Assembly: GCA_030512335.1 (NCBI GenBank)
Contig: JAULSU010000005.1
Location: 3,844,001 to 3,908,000 of the forward strand
Length of the DNA stretch: 64,000 nucleotides
Direction of reading: 5' to 3'
From: Immersiella caudata
Lineage: Eukaryota; Ascomycota; Sordariomycetes; Sordariales; Lasiosphaeriaceae
Shown here: piece after piece, positions 21,358 to 33,201 of the stretch
Position numbering within the stretch: position 1 is the first letter of the stretch
Layout of the letters: the number at the start of each line of letters is the position of its first letter
Translations under genes and position numbers: made by a program
The notes under the pieces: generated by a model
Database searches by the model: none
Told to the model about the DNA's origin: nothing
The model's input: only the letters and a program-made list of their open reading frames with translations

Positions 21358-21873
21358 ACTGGTCCTTCTGTGTAGTGCCTTATCCGGCTTTTTTCAGCGT
21401 CTCAGTTCGCTTCGCTTCAAATGATATTATTCAAGTCTATGCCCGGAGAATCATCAAGGGGGGTAAGAGGCTGAAGATTTTGTCACTTACTGCGAAAGAT
21501 GCGGGTGCCATATGCGGTTCCAACTGCTGGCGAATCCAAGGGAATGCCTTGTTGAACTGATTACTTCCGCCGCGTCTAGGTCTCCCTTCGAAATATTATC
21601 TTGGTTGGGTGCAGCTACAGAAAGCCAAGGAAAAAAACGCTCCACAGATATCGACGCCATACCCATCGTCGGCAACAACAAGCCTAGGTAACCTTGATGT
21701 TGCGAATCACGCGGCGATGATTAGCCCCTCTTATCGATTCCTACGTCTAAGTGGGTTTATGTAGTTTCCATTTTGCTGCCAGCACATAAAGACTCCGTTC
21801 CACACATGATAAGACGAGCCGATCGCGAGTGGGGAGATAGCCTCCACCTAGGTGCTACACAGCATACGCCCGA
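21358..21873. other. Intergenic, nothing recognised
   Basis: Between the LaeA-like remnant and the AtaL-like gene. No convincing reading frame or repeat; composition is more AT-rich than the cluster genes. Confidence 0.5.
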
Positions 21874-22239
21874 TCAAATATCTTTCTTGTTATCCTCAGC
21901 CCACTGAGCTAGCTTGCCTTCCAGCTTCCACTTCCTAATGTGCGTGATGCAATCCGTCACCATGTTCCTAGCCAAGGCGCTGTAGTTGGTGCGGATGGCC
22001 TCCGCCTCCGGGCTGTCAGGGGCAGGGGCGTGGTCACCCATTTTGAGCTCGTAGAAGAGCGTGAGGACGGGGTTATCGTCTTCTTGGCCCGGCTCAGCTT
22101 GGGCATCCCCGGCCACAACCAATGTGCTTACGGCGCCAGTGTCTTGGGTGGTTGCGGCAACCTGAGCGCATGAAAACAAAACCAATTAGTCCTCCAGGTT
22201 CGCATCCATCCAGTATCATAAACCGGAATGGAAAAAAAG

Positions 22240-22291
<52 letters not shown>

Positions 22292-22578
22292 AACCAGGTA
22301 CTTACATATATGGGCTCTTGAATCACCACATCTTGTAACATCTTCGTCCCGTCCTTGGTGTGCACAGCCCCTTCTCCAATCATCATCTCCCGCACAAAGC
22401 GGTTTTTGTCACCCGACACGACCTTGCAGCTCAAAACAAAGGTGCCAAAGTCTCCAGGATGGCGGCCACCACGCTTGATGCCTTGCCAAAGCTCAGAGCG
22501 AGACAGGCGCTCCTCGGGCGCCGCGCCCTTGTTGGCGGCTGCCGTGTATGCGATGTTGTAGCTGAATTCTTGGGCCAT
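21874..22578 (-). CDS. AtaL-like (DUF1857, SRPBCC fold) protein
   Basis: Exons 22578-22306 and 22161-21874 give 186 aa; GT-AG intron, phase 0. The N-terminus YNIAYTAAAN followed by LSRSELWQGIKRG, and the C-terminal GAVSTLVVA...LTLFYELKM, fit the small fungal DUF1857/AtaL family. AtaL is named from the acetylaranotin (ETP) cluster, and relatives occur in several ETP clusters. The family has a helix-grip fold suited to a small ligand, and the biochemical role is not settled. As the left-most intact gene of the right block, it probably marks the ETP cluster edge. Confidence 0.75.
22225..22292. repeat. Poly-A plus (GA)n tract inside an intron
   Basis: About 40 A followed by about 22 bases of (ag)n on the plus strand lie wholly within the AtaL-like intron (22162-22305). 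On the coding strand this is (CT)n then poly-T, downstream of the donor site. Confidence 0.9.
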
Positions 22579-22862
22579 GGTTTTGTGTGTAGTTCCTTCC
22601 GTTTGCCTGCTCTCCTATTTTATTCTTCTTCATCATATATAAAAATGAACTTAAAGAGCAATGTGTGGTACGGTGGGGATACGCTTCCATTCACAACCCC
22701 TAAAAAATCCAACACCGAGCGGCCCGCTCCTCTTGTCTTTGCAGCGGGCCGTTGCATTTGCAACGCAGCATGGGGTAGGTGACCACCCAATGAATGAACT
22801 CGATTCCTGACAAAAATTCCATTCGCGTCTAGCTGCTTGTGCGCGATCCAGCACGCAATCCC

Positions 22863-24131
22863 CTAGAGATCCTGAATCGGTTCAAATCCCTCGCCCACCA
22901 GATATTCGTTCACGGCCGCCAGCGTGTTGTCCCACAAGCCCCGCACCTGGACCGGATCGTCGGCGACGGCGGGCAGCGGTGCGATTTCGCCATAGGGTAC
23001 AAGAAACTTTCCCTTGTACGTGTTCCTGTTCGCGCGCACGGCGTCGGCGGTGGCGGCAAACAGGGAGGTCACGGCACCTTTGTCGGGCGGAACGGCGCTG
23101 AGCCACACCAACGGCTTGACCAGCGCGGTGAAGATGGTCATGGCACCCTCGGTGCCCACCCCGCCGGGGTGCAGCGACAGCGAGAGCATGCGGTCGCCAA
23201 GACCGCGCGTCTCAAGGCGACGCTGCAGCTCCTGGGCGAAGAGGATGTTGGCCGTTTTGGCCATGGCGTATCGCGGCATGTCGACGGTGAAGGCGAGCCA
23301 CCCGAGAATGCGTGACTGTATAGTCGAAAAGGTCCGGTGCTGGTGGAGAAACGCGGGCGCCTTGAAGCCAAAATCGAGATCCGAAGGCACCATTACAGTC
23401 GTGATGATGGAGCTGAGTGTGATGATGCGCACGTCGGCCTCGCGGTCGTCCTTGGCCGCCTGCTCGAGCAAGGGCATGAGGCCAAGGGTCAGGATGAAAT
23501 GACCAACGTGACTGCACATCATTTCGGCTTGCATGTCAGCCCTTTTCCAATCTTCTTCCCAGGCCCTCAAAGCTAGCCAGGTTGGTAGGGCGGCGAAATG
23601 TAGGACTCACCACACCGCCATGGTCATCTCCCAGCCGGCCTTGTTCAGCTGAAATGTCTGCGTTCCGATGCCCGCATTGTTTACTATTGATCCGTGAGAG
23701 TCAGACTAGAAATCAGACCACCCATGACACCCAAAACACCAGACCGTTTTCGTACCTAATATGTCTAGCCTCTGCTCCTTTTTCTTCATTTCGTTCGTGG
23801 CACCGACGACGGCTTTTGGGTCCGCTAGGTCGAGAGGCAGCCATGGCAGCCGACCGCGCTCCAGCGTCGGGTTTTCGGCGAGGAGCTTCTCGATTGCGGT
23901 TGTCGCCCGCCCCTCGTTTCTTGCTGCAAGGTAGACTTTTGCGCCTCGCAGGGCCAGGAACTTGACTGTCTCGAAGCCGATGCCGGCACTAGTAGCCTTT
24001 CTAAGCATTCTCACATGGATGGCAGAGACTAGCCTCTTGGGTTAGGTATGGACGTACTTTCCACCCGTTACAAGTGCCACCTTGCCATGCAGCTGCGGCA
24101 TATCCCGAAGAGGATCCCAGTTTTGCGCCAT
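22863..24131 (-). CDS. Short-chain dehydrogenase/reductase (retinol dehydrogenase-like)
   Basis: Four exons (24131-24058, 23988-23756, 23683-23611, 23511-22863) sum to 1029 nt, 342 aa. Splicing rebuilds the NADP-binding TGGNAGIG motif across intron 1 and VNNAGIG across intron 2. The catalytic region shows RIITLSS and, later, YAMAKTANI (YxxxK). The adenine-ribose loop reads AARNEGR. Length and motifs fit classical SDRs that oxidise or reduce alcohols and ketones. It lies in the same direction as the AtaL-like gene, the P450 and the M-G fusion gene, so it may tailor the ETP ring. SDRs are not part of the core gliotoxin set, so its role is inferred from position only. Confidence 0.85.
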
Positions 24132-24578
24132 TGCGACGAGTATTCGAGAAGAGAGAAAGAGGGAGAAAAGTCGAATGATGCAGTAGACACGAATATTGCG
24201 TTCACTCATAGGCAATTACTAATGCAGCGCTCCATGGAATCTATCTAGGTGCGTTTGCCAGGTTTGCAACCTTGATCGGCCCGCTACGGAGCCTAGAACT
24301 CGGCCGTTTCGGTGTTCTTCAAGCAGTCGGCCGGCAGCGCCTACAATCTCGCGTTTCGCACTGAAAACGGAGTTAGATCTCGAATAGAGGTCGAATAAGG
24401 TTAATGCGAGCGCGAAGGTCTTTGGTCTTACCAATGCCACTTGTCTCCCCTTCTGCAATTGTGTTTACGTTGAGCAATTGAGTGGTTCTAATTTAAGCTC
24501 TGGTGGCGGCCCGCGAGCACACTCAACTCTTGGCACCCCGCACACCGCTCACCCCGCAAACGTCATTTACTAACCACC
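24132..24578. other. Intergenic, SDR promoter
   Basis: About 450 bp between the SDR start and the P450 stop; nothing else seen. Confidence 0.5.
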
Positions 24579-26244
24579 TCACTTGCCATCCGTTCCTCTC
24601 GCAGCAGGCACAAACTTCACATACGGCCCATCCTTTTCACCAGCAGCAAAGTGGTCCTTGACGTGGAATTCCAGCGGCAGGGGCTCCCGCACCTCCATAT
24701 CAAACAAGAAAGCCAAGCGCGCCAGAGTCAAATACAGCGTATTGTAAGCGAGCTTCTTGCCGATGCAGGCGCGCGGGCCCCTGCTAAAGGGGAAATGGGC
24801 GGACCGCAGCCGGCGCAGCTCATCATCGGACTCGGACCCCTGCAGCCAGCGCTCGGGCCGGTAGACCTGGGGGTCCGGGTAGAGGTCGGAGCGCCTGTGC
24901 ATGGCCCAGCCCGGTACGCCAACGTGGGTGCCGGCGGGGACGAGATGGCCATCGACGACGGCGTCGACGGGCGACTCGCGCACCAGGAAGCCCGGCACGC
25001 CCGGGCACATGCGCAGGGCCTCCTCGACTGCGGCCCACAGGTAACGGCAGCTGCTCAGCAGCGGCCCGCTGACGATGGTTTCGACGCCGTCGGGGAAGGT
25101 CGTCCGCACCTCCCGCTGGAGCCGGGCGTAGCAGTCGGGGTAGCGTGCCAGGTAGTAGGCTGCCGCCGTCAAGGCCGTCGCCGTGGTGTCGCTCGCGGCG
25201 ATGATGAGCACCACAGCCTCGTCCGAGAGCTCCTTGAAGCCCATCTTCTCGCCCGTGGTTTTGTCTTCGTGGTTGAGCAGCAGGCGGAAGATATCGTCGT
25301 GGCCGCGCCCAGCCTCCTCGTCGGCGATGCGCTGGCTGACCTGGCGGTCGACGTAGGCCTGGAAGCGCCCAATGGCCGACATGACGTTGACGAACAGGAG
25401 CGGGGCCAGCCCCCACTGTTCCACCCACGGCACCGCCCCTAGGATGATCTGGCCGTGCTGGAACGTGTCGATGACGGGCTGGATGAAGTGACCGTCGTCC
25501 GACGTCAGCATGTTGTACTCGTGGGAAAAGGTGAGCTTGCCCATGATGTCGTAGGTCAGGTACGCCAGCCACCGCGCCATGTTTTTGTACTCGCCGCCAA
25601 ACGCCGCCGGGTCCGGCAGCTGCCGGCACAGCAATTGGATCTTGGCCAAGACTGTGTTTTCGTACGACCGCAGCGCCGCGTCGCTGAAGGCGTGCGACAT
25701 GAGCCGCTTCTTGCGCGAGTGCACCGTCAAGTCAGTCGCCGACGCGATGTTGACGAGCGCTTGCTTCTCCATGGGTGCGCGAGCGTACCACAGCCCCTTC
25801 CGAAATTTCGATCCCGCGCCGTAGATCTCTTGGACGGCGTTGGGCGTGATGAGGGACAAAAAGGCCGGCTCCAGCCGGACGACGTCTCCGTATTTCTTGT
25901 GCATCTCTTGCACCCTGAGGTGCTTAGTTCCACGCCACGCGTAGTACAGGTTGGGCAGCTTGCTCATCCGGCAGAGCAGCGGGCCTGGGTACCGGGCGCA
26001 CGGGTGGAAGTGGAGGTTGTAAATGTAGCCGCATATTTGCTGCCAACAAGGCCGTTGCCTGTCAGTTTTCGGTCGTATCTGACCAAATTTCGTCTATCGT
26101 CTTGACGACAAGGTGAGAATGCTGCCCACTCACCCACAAGATAAAAATATAAGCCAATTTCCAAGCTAGATCCCTCATGCCAACTTGTGCAATCGTATCT
26201 TTGCCGAGGCGTGTGATTCCGTCCATGATATGCTTGGTGCCCAT
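24579..26244 (-). CDS. Cytochrome P450 monooxygenase, membrane-anchored
   Basis: Exons 26244-26134 and 26039-24579 give 523 aa, phase 0 junction. An N-terminal hydrophobic anchor (LAWKLAYIFILW) is followed by YPGPLLCRMSKLP, the Pro-rich hinge. The I-helix reads AASDTTATA (canonical oxygen-activating Thr), the K-helix EEALR, and the heme loop FSRGPRACIGKKLA. These are all intact, so an active microsomal P450 is expected. It lies next to the M-G fusion gene. ETP pathways use P450s to hydroxylate the diketopiperazine alpha carbons before glutathione addition (GliC) and for ring formation (GliF). Which step this one does is not clear. Confidence 0.9.
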
Positions 26245-26749
26245 CTTGCTCAGGCCACGCTTTGCTTCTGGAGGCTCCGCTAATATTCGTTCTTTACCCA
26301 AGGAAAATTCAGTGGACGCAGCAGATATTTTCCAGAGCAAGTGAAATTTATCCTAGAAAGTCAGGAAGGTCATAACGTAGCCTTTTGGCTCAGCTTCTCG
26401 GTGTCCGATGTTACGGCCAACGCCGGCATGGTTTGGTGCTTTCATGTGGCATATCTTGGCCTGCAGCGGCCCGAAGCCTGGAAGATGGCTTTCCTCCCAC
26501 CCCTCCACCAATCACCCCCCATCTCTCTCTGAAAACTAAAAAAAAAAGGGTGATTCAATATCGCGGGCAAATAGGTCACGGAGTCATGCAAAAACCAACT
26601 CAAATGCGAAAGCCATTGACAGGCACGAACTAAGTAGATACACAGCAGACACATCATATTATCCTTCAAGTTATGTCCAGTATCAGCAGCGCCTGGTTTC
26701 CCGTCCAAGCCAATACTGGGCCTTCCCAAGACAGGCAGACCTGTCCGCA
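26245..26749. other. Intergenic, nothing recognised
   Basis: About 500 bp between the P450 start and the stop of the M-G fusion gene; an A-run at 26539-26549 is the only structure. Confidence 0.5.
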
Positions 26750-29171
26750 CTAGTCATGACCCAAAGTTGGAGCCCGATCCAGGACGGCCTTTACCGCTGC
26801 GCGTGATAGCATAGCTCGTGACCATTCATGGATACGCGGCCAGTCCTCAATGCTGACACTGAAGAGGCTGAACATGTATGGCATGGAGAACGGGAGATAG
26901 GAAAGATCCGCAATCGTTGGCCTGTCCTTGAGCGCGATGTAGACCTGTCCCGGCTCTGCAAGACGCTTTTCCAAGATGTCCCACTGACGAAGCGTGTCCT
27001 TGTGTAGTCTAAAAGGAAGAAGTTATCCGTCAGATTGTTCCAATTCTCACAGGAAAAAGTTCAATAGACGCTGAAGCCGCGCGCTTTCTAGTACTCACTG
27101 TTCAATGGTTCGCGGCAAAGGGACAGGGTTCTGCCTGTTGGGATACCCGCGGAGAAAGTACAGCCAGTATTTCGCCGTCGGGCTGTGAAACCGCCCCAAA
27201 ATTTGTGTCAGCGAATGCATGCTCGAATAGTTGGAGGGGCAGTTCTAACCCAAGTGCTGCTGTTTGGTAGGCTGTCCATGCTAGCACGCTGCTCTTCTCC
27301 GCCGCTGTCCTTCCCACCCACGCACCATTACGGTCGAACCGCTCGCAGAGATACTGCAGACACGCGGTAGATTCGAACACTATGGCATCCTCCCCTGTGG
27401 TGGGATCTCGGTCTTTCAAAGCCGGCACCATCCGCTGCGGGTGGATCTTGAAGTACCACTCATCTTTGGTATCGATGACAGAGAGCACATGAGGAATTTC
27501 AAGCTCGACAGCAAGGATGAGAGGTTTGATGTAGTTGATGTACGAGGTTTGATCAGCTGCATAAAGGGGTGTCAAGTAAGCCCGCTTTCCGGGGAGAAAA
27601 ATGATGGAAAAAACAGACTGGCAGGCAGGTTCGTACCTTTGATGATATACATGACTACACGCTGCCCATCTGCCGCCACGTCGCCCTTGACAACCGCTCC
27701 TAAGCTGGGTGGCTTCATGGCGGCAGATGCGTGTCCGCTGTTGGTAACTCCGTTCGTGATGCTCCTTTCCTCGTGTTTCGTTGTAATGTCGTCAGAGGGA
27801 ACGGCCCCGTTCGAGCCCGGTGCAGGGGCGGGCCGAAGATCAATGGCCTGGACCCAGGCGTTGCGCAGCGGATGGATCTTGTGGATAACCCAACCTCCAT
27901 CGGCGGCTAGAGTCCGCCACTGCGCCTCAGTCCGTTCCCGGCCATTGGCCGTCATCATCATGTTGATGTCTCCGTACACGGAGAGCCTGCCGCTCCTGCG
28001 ATCCGAGAGGATGGACTCCAGAATGAGCAGCCGGCTGCTGGGCTCTTCCTTGATCGCCGCGCGGACATTGCGCAAGATTTTTACCGCGTCTGCGTCATCC
28101 CAGTCATGCAACACCCATTTGATGGTGTAGGCGGAGAACGAGGGTAACTCGGCGAGGAAGTCTCCGGCCATCAGACCTTCAACAACACGGGGACCCACGT
28201 CGCTAAATCGGCCGCCGGGCTCGAACGACGGCCTGATGTGCTCGATGACGGCCGGCAAATCCAATATGGCGCCCCGCATGGTGGGGTGGTGCCGCAGGAG
28301 CGAGGCCATCAGCGCACCACTGCCGCCTCCAATGTCGAGCACTGTGGTGTGGGCTATTTCATACCAGGGGTAGTCGGCCAAAATTCCAGGGGCCATGGCT
28401 TCAGCGCCGCCGGCGAGGGTTCGATGAAGCCGTGGCACCCAACCGCGCCGCTGGAAGTAGGTGAACATGTCCTCGTCGGTATCGAAGATAACTTGGGATG
28501 CGGAGCGTGTCTGGCCGTCGGCTTTGACTGCCGTCGGAATCCCGGCGGCCATGTCGTAAAACTCGGTGCCGTAGAGCTCTACCCAGTTGCGCCATTGCGT
28601 CCAATGATCGCTGCGGAGCAGCTCCGAGACGTGGTTGTTGGCAAGCTGGTCCGTCTGCTCATCGTAAGCAAAGATGTTGTTGCTGTACAGCGGGCGCAAG
28701 ATCTGCCGGAGCCGGTTCGGTTTAGCAACCGCCACCTCAGCCAAATTGGCAAGCTTGAGCGGTCCCTTGCCCAGATGGTCGGCAATGTTGAGCTGCACGG
28801 CAGCAACCAGACATTTCGTCGTCGTATACCCTGCACAAACCAAACCCACGCATCGTGTCTGTCAGCACCGCCCAGCTTCCCATTCTGGGGCTCGCTCGAA
28901 ACCCCTCGGCGCATGGCTGCTCCTGCCTGGACTCACCAAGAAAATGGTCCGACAGCTTGAGCGGGGCAGGTTCCAGTAGATGCTCCACCGAGCACAACAG
29001 ATCCACAATCCGCCCAGCTGCCGCCGCAACATGTGCGTCTGGGAGACTGCCGGGCGTCGAATCATGGAGGGACCGGAAGAGCTCTTGCTTTGTTGCCGGG
29101 TCTGTGAGGAGGCATTCAAATGCGCGAAGGGAGGCTTCCAGACCAAGAAGCGTTTGGTTGAGGCGGGACAT
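26750..29171 (-). CDS. Fused O-methyltransferase / glutathione S-transferase (GliM-GliG type)
   Basis: Five exons (29171-28937, 28830-27637, 27556-27250, 27182-27099, 27008-26750) sum to 2079 nt, 692 aa; all junction phases agree. Residues 1-410 are a plant-type O-methyltransferase (SAM motif VLDIGGGSG at about 244; catalytic His in KWVLHDWDD at about 320). A linker of about 50 residues (PAPAPGSNG...) has no stop. Residues from about 465 form the GliG-like GST: QRVVMYIIK is on the methyltransferase exon and continues after the intron as ADQTSYINYIKPLILAVE. MVPALKDR, GPTAKYWLYF and ALKDRPTIADLSYLPF follow. Because the first GST strand lies on the methyltransferase exon, a fusion is the simplest model. 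AtaIMG of the acetylaranotin pathway is a known precedent for fusing these activities. GliG adds glutathione to the oxidised diketopiperazine. A start at 29192 is also possible; 29171 has the better CCGCC-ATG context. Confidence 0.88.
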
Positions 29172-29643
29172 GGCGGGGCAAGACGGCTTCATGCACTGCG
29201 TCAAAGGAAGGTGAGCGAGTACCAGTATCAGGCGAATGGGTGGAGAGGCGTTGGGCATGAGGAAATACAACGAAAGTGGGCAGCCCCCAAAACCATGTTT
29301 CTAATTATCTATCCCCCTGCCTCAGCATCGGTAAATCCGTATCGGCTCAAAAGTCCCTTGAACGGCATTGACTGGTGTTGGTGCTCGGCGCCCGTGGGCG
29401 TGGCAGCGTCTGCAGCCCAGTTTGCGGACCGGCCGCTCTGCTCGGCACGGCGCACGGAAACGAGCCCCAAACGCAGGGAATGACCGAATTACACTCGCAC
29501 CTCCCCCCTCCGTCCTCGTCCCTACTGTCTTCTATCCCAGATTTCTCCAGTTCCTGTCCAATCTCTAAGTTCCAACATCACAAGCACGACAAGCTGCAAA
29601 TGCTCGCCCAATTTCTGATTTCGTGGTTAAAACACCTGCCTAC
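29172..29643. promoter_or_regulatory. Divergent promoter: M-G fusion / GliT-like 1
   Basis: 470 bp between two divergent ATGs of ETP genes. A CGG-N5-CCG inverted pair at 29329-29339 could suit a Zn2Cys6 factor, but it does not match the TCGG-N3-CCGA motif proposed for GliZ. Confidence 0.45.
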
Positions 29644-30788
29644 ATGTCTACCGCCCCGCTCCTCCATGACGTTCTCATCATCGGCGCTGGCCCTGGTGGG
29701 CTGTCGACGGCCACTGGTCTTGCGCGCCAGCTGTACAACACTGTTGTCTTCACCGACGAGACGTTTCGCAACGCACGCGCCCAGCACATGCACAACTTTG
29801 CAGCGTGGGACCATCAACCTCCCAGCGTCTTCCGTGAAAAAGCCAAAGAGGACCTACTTACGCGCTACGCGACAGTGCGCTTCGAAAACACCAAGATCGC
29901 GACTATGAGCAAGACCGAAGCTGGCCATTTCACGGCGACAGACACCCAGGGTCGCTCGTGGACTGGCAGGAAACTCGTACTCGCCCAGGGCTCCGAGGAC
30001 TCGTTCCCTGAGATCCCAGGATACACTGACTGCTGGGTACATGGCATGTAAGTACGGCATTGAAGCGGCTATGCACCAGGGCGGACTTATCAAGTCAAGG
30101 CCATTCTGTAATTTCCCGGTTACCTACGCAGCACTCGCTAACCATGATTACGAACCAATGTCACAGATTCCACTGCCTCTTCTGTCACGGCTACGAGGAC
30201 CGTGGCCTCCCGTCATCAGGGGTCCTCTGCGTCGGCCCGTACTCGGGCAAACCCGCCATGGCGATCCACATATCATGCATGGCACGGCGACTTACAGAGA
30301 AGGTAACGCTCTATACCAACGGAAACGCCGAGCTCGCCGAGAGTCTTGTCAAGCTCCTGGAAAACGATAAAGATGCCCTCCACGGCCGCATCCACGTCGT
30401 GGACCGCGAGATTGCCAAACTGGAGCGTGGACAGGGTCACAGCTCCGAGGTCGTCATGAGCTTTACCGACGGCGGCGACAGCGTGACGGAGGGTTTTCTG
30501 GCCCACCAGCCCACCAGCCAGCCAAAGGGGCCGTTTGCCCAGCAGCTCGGCCTGGAGCTCACTCCTGCGGGCGATATCATGGTGAAACAGCCGTTTGGCG
30601 AGACCTCGGTGCCAGGCGTGTTTGCTGTGGGAGACTGTGCGACACCGCTCAAGGCTGTTGCCCAGGCTGTCGCCATGGGAGCCCTGGCTGCGGGAGGGCT
30701 TTCATTTCAGCTGGGAGCCGAGATGTCGAAGGCGGACAAAGAGGATGATTCTCATGTATCTATGTTGAGGCCGGCTAGTGGCAGATAG
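29644..30788 (+). CDS. gliT: GliT-like dithiol oxidase (FAD, thioredoxin reductase-like), copy 1
   Basis: Exons 29644-30047 and 30167-30788 give 341 aa. The FAD-binding N-terminus is VLIIGAGPGGLSTATGLAR. The redox-active CxxC is CLFCHGYED, just after the splice point (about residues 138-141), as in GliT. The C-terminal FAD motif is GVFAVGDCATPLKAV. GliT-type enzymes close the ETP disulfide using FAD and oxygen and also give the producer self-protection; they lack the NADPH dependence of true thioredoxin reductases. The intron cuts an Ile codon in phase 2. The same intron is present in copy 2 at 46720, so the two genes are paralogues. The tail (about 20 residues after SKADKE) is longer than in copy 2. 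Confidence 0.92.
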
Positions 30789-31021
30789 GGGTTTTCTCCG
30801 CTTTTTTCCTTCACAGATGCCCCATGGCCGGTCGGATGTAGTGGATCTTGCACAATAAAATCTAGATTTACCAACCAAATACCTACCAGTCTGCTGTATT
30901 CCAGTGTTTGAACGCCATACCTACCGTATAAACTTCCCGTAGGCGTTGTCAAGAATGTAAGACGGTGATAAATGCAAAGCTAATGGAATGCGGAAGCACA
31001 AAAACGCCAACAGACATTGAT
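30789..31021. other. Convergent 3' flanks of GliT-like 1 and GliI-like genes
   Basis: Short region between two converging genes; no gene seen. Confidence 0.5.
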
Positions 31022-32778
31022 TCAGAAACCCAAGGCGAATTCCATCGTCTGAAGGCCATCCCACAGAGTCTCAGGCGGTACCGCCACCGTGACCCTCGCC
31101 CAAAACCCGCCGTCCCCTTCACACCAACCCGAACCGCCAAACGTGCGGCCTGGAGCCACCATGACGCCCACTTGCGCCAGCCTCCTCAAAATCCCAGCCT
31201 CATCTCGCCCCGCCCCCAGCCGCACCATGACAAACGGGCCGGCATCCGCCACGATGAACGGCACCCCCCATCGCCGGAAGCGTGTAGCCGCCATCTCGTG
31301 TGCCCGCGCAAGCCTGGACGAAAGCTGCGAAAGCAGCCCCGGGAAGCGCGAGGATTGCAGGAGCCGCCGCGTGGCGAGGGCGCTGAGCGATGACAGGTGC
31401 ATACCCGAGAGCAGAGCCACCGATTTCAGGATGAGCGCCGAGCGTGGGGCTTGGCTAACGAGGGCGGCCTACGGGCTTGTAGCGTTAGCAATAGGTAGGT
31501 ATTCTTTCCTTCCGATAAAATCAAAAATGCCAATGCCAATCTTGTTGGTCATTGCAAGATAGGACCCACAAAACAGACTCACCATGCGGAGCCCACTCGA
31601 GCATAGATCCTTGCTCGTGCTCCAAATCACATGCACTTTGGCCGTGTCCATGTCGTCGTCTTCTTCATCAGCTTCGTCGCTGGCTTTCAATTTCACCACT
31701 TCACCATCCCTCCCCCGACTTACCATGATACCGTTGGAGTTTTCATCATCTTCAGCCTCGGTTCCGTTGACGAGGGGGGAACAAACATCAACCATGTGAG
31801 CTTCATCGTTTCCACCCAGCTGTCCAATTCTTCTTCTCTTCCCTGCCGGCCCCACCTTCATATCCCTGCCGTCCTCGTCCTCATCATTTTCCATCCTCGT
31901 CCTCTTCTTCCTCCCTGGTGGGACCTCAGACCTATTCCCCAATCCACTCCGACTCGGCCCCACCAAGGCAAGTGCCGAGACAAACGCGTGGCCCTTCACA
32001 CCAGCATGGCCCGCCCCAAAGTGGCTAAGGGCATACAGCTCGTCTGAGACATAATGCATATCCCTCTCGCGGCAGAACTGCAGACACTCCCGGAGGACAC
32101 AAGCCGGGTAGCACTGCCCCAGCGGGTTATTCGGGTTGGTCACGACCAGCGCCTTGACCGTCGACTTGTCCTCCACCCCAGCAAATGCAGCCTCCAGGGC
32201 GCCGAGCAGGCTGCGTTCGAGGGGGCGGGACGTCTCGTCGAGCGGGCCGGCAGCCGGGTCCCACTCCAGACGCACGGGGACGATGTTGACGCGGGCGCGC
32301 AAGTGGAAATGCAGGGCGAAGCCGCTCCAGTACGGCACTGGGACGAGAATGCTATCGCCTTCGTTACAGATGGTGGTGAGGAGGGCGTCTAGGCAGTGCG
32401 TGGCGCCTGGCGTGGCCACCACCTGGCTCGCTTGGACGGGGCGGTGCGGGGAAAAGTAGCGTGTGAAGAGAAGGGCGAGGGACTCTCGGAGCTCGAGGTC
32501 GCCGGCTAGGCTGTCGGGGTACGAAAGGTTCTGTTGTTTTGGTTTAGGCCATCAGTATGCAGTTGACTTGACAAACCAGACACCAAACAAACCTTGGAGG
32601 AGATGCCGCTGCTGATAGCCGCCTGGTAGATTTCTTGCAATTCGGGTCGGATCAGCCAGTTCTCGGCCGTCGCGAGATCGATGCAGGATACACGGTTCGC
32701 CATGGTCTTGTCAATGTTGGCAGCGATGGATACTATGGTATCCCTCATGCGGGACGAAAGCTGGTTGGCTTCACCCAT
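31022..32778 (-). CDS. gliI: GliI-like PLP-dependent C-S lyase (class I aminotransferase / ACC synthase fold)
   Basis: Exons 32778-32593, 32530-31583 and 31468-31022 give 526 aa, all phase 0. Conserved parts are ENWLIRPEL near the N-terminus, TPGATHCLDALL, PVPYWSGF, VTNPNNPLGQ, YVSDELYALS and the PLP lysine in STSKDLCSSGLR (about residue 369). GliI cleaves the two cysteinyl C-S bonds, leaving the dithiol for GliT. The protein is about 100 residues longer than usual because of an acidic, Lys/Arg-patched insertion (about residues 251-358; 31640-31966) between DELYALS and the PLP lysine. The insert remains in frame and is not bounded by convincing splice sites as a whole. An upstream in-frame ATG at 32796 is possible; 32778 has the better GCC-ATGG context. 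Confidence 0.88.
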
Positions 32779-33201
32779 GGCAAGCTTGTTAAGCATGTGA
32801 AAATTTGCGTAGGTAGGGAACGTCTTAGCTTGATTGCCATACCTAATTTCTCTCTTTAGGCCTGGGGTTGTATCTTTATCCAACAAGCTAGCGCGCCGAA
32901 TTGGGTGAGGCTACATGTACAAAGTACCCACATGACATGCGTGCGTGCGTGGCAAAGCGGCCGAAGAAGGAAGCCGGAATGCAAGCAAGAAGCCGGGCTT
33001 TCCAGTCCGCTTTGCTGCAGCTAGCGCCGGCCTACGGGCACCGAACAATCCAAAGTACCACTTACCACTTACCACTTACAACCAGCCTCTTTGGAGAATA
33101 CATTAGCGCCAGACCCTCAAACAAAACTGATTGGCGGGTCCGTGGTATGTTCAATTCAATCATCTACAAGATAGATAGATAGCAAAGCCCCATTTTTAGT
33201 A
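32779..33201. other. Intergenic: GliI-like promoter, NRPS 3' flank
   Basis: About 420 bp. A short ACTTACC tandem (three copies) at 33057-33079 and a GATA tetramer run (agatagatagat) near 33170 are seen; no gene. Confidence 0.5.

Noticed and set aside
27102..27575. A separate GST gene starting at 27575
   Set aside because: The apparent start there is a TTG within an intron; the first conserved GST strand lies upstream on the methyltransferase exon.
29329..29339. CGG-N5-CCG pair as a binding site for the cluster regulator
   Set aside because: One site only; scanning the other ETP promoters by eye did not find the same spacing or the TCGG-N3-CCGA motif, so no regulon claim is made.
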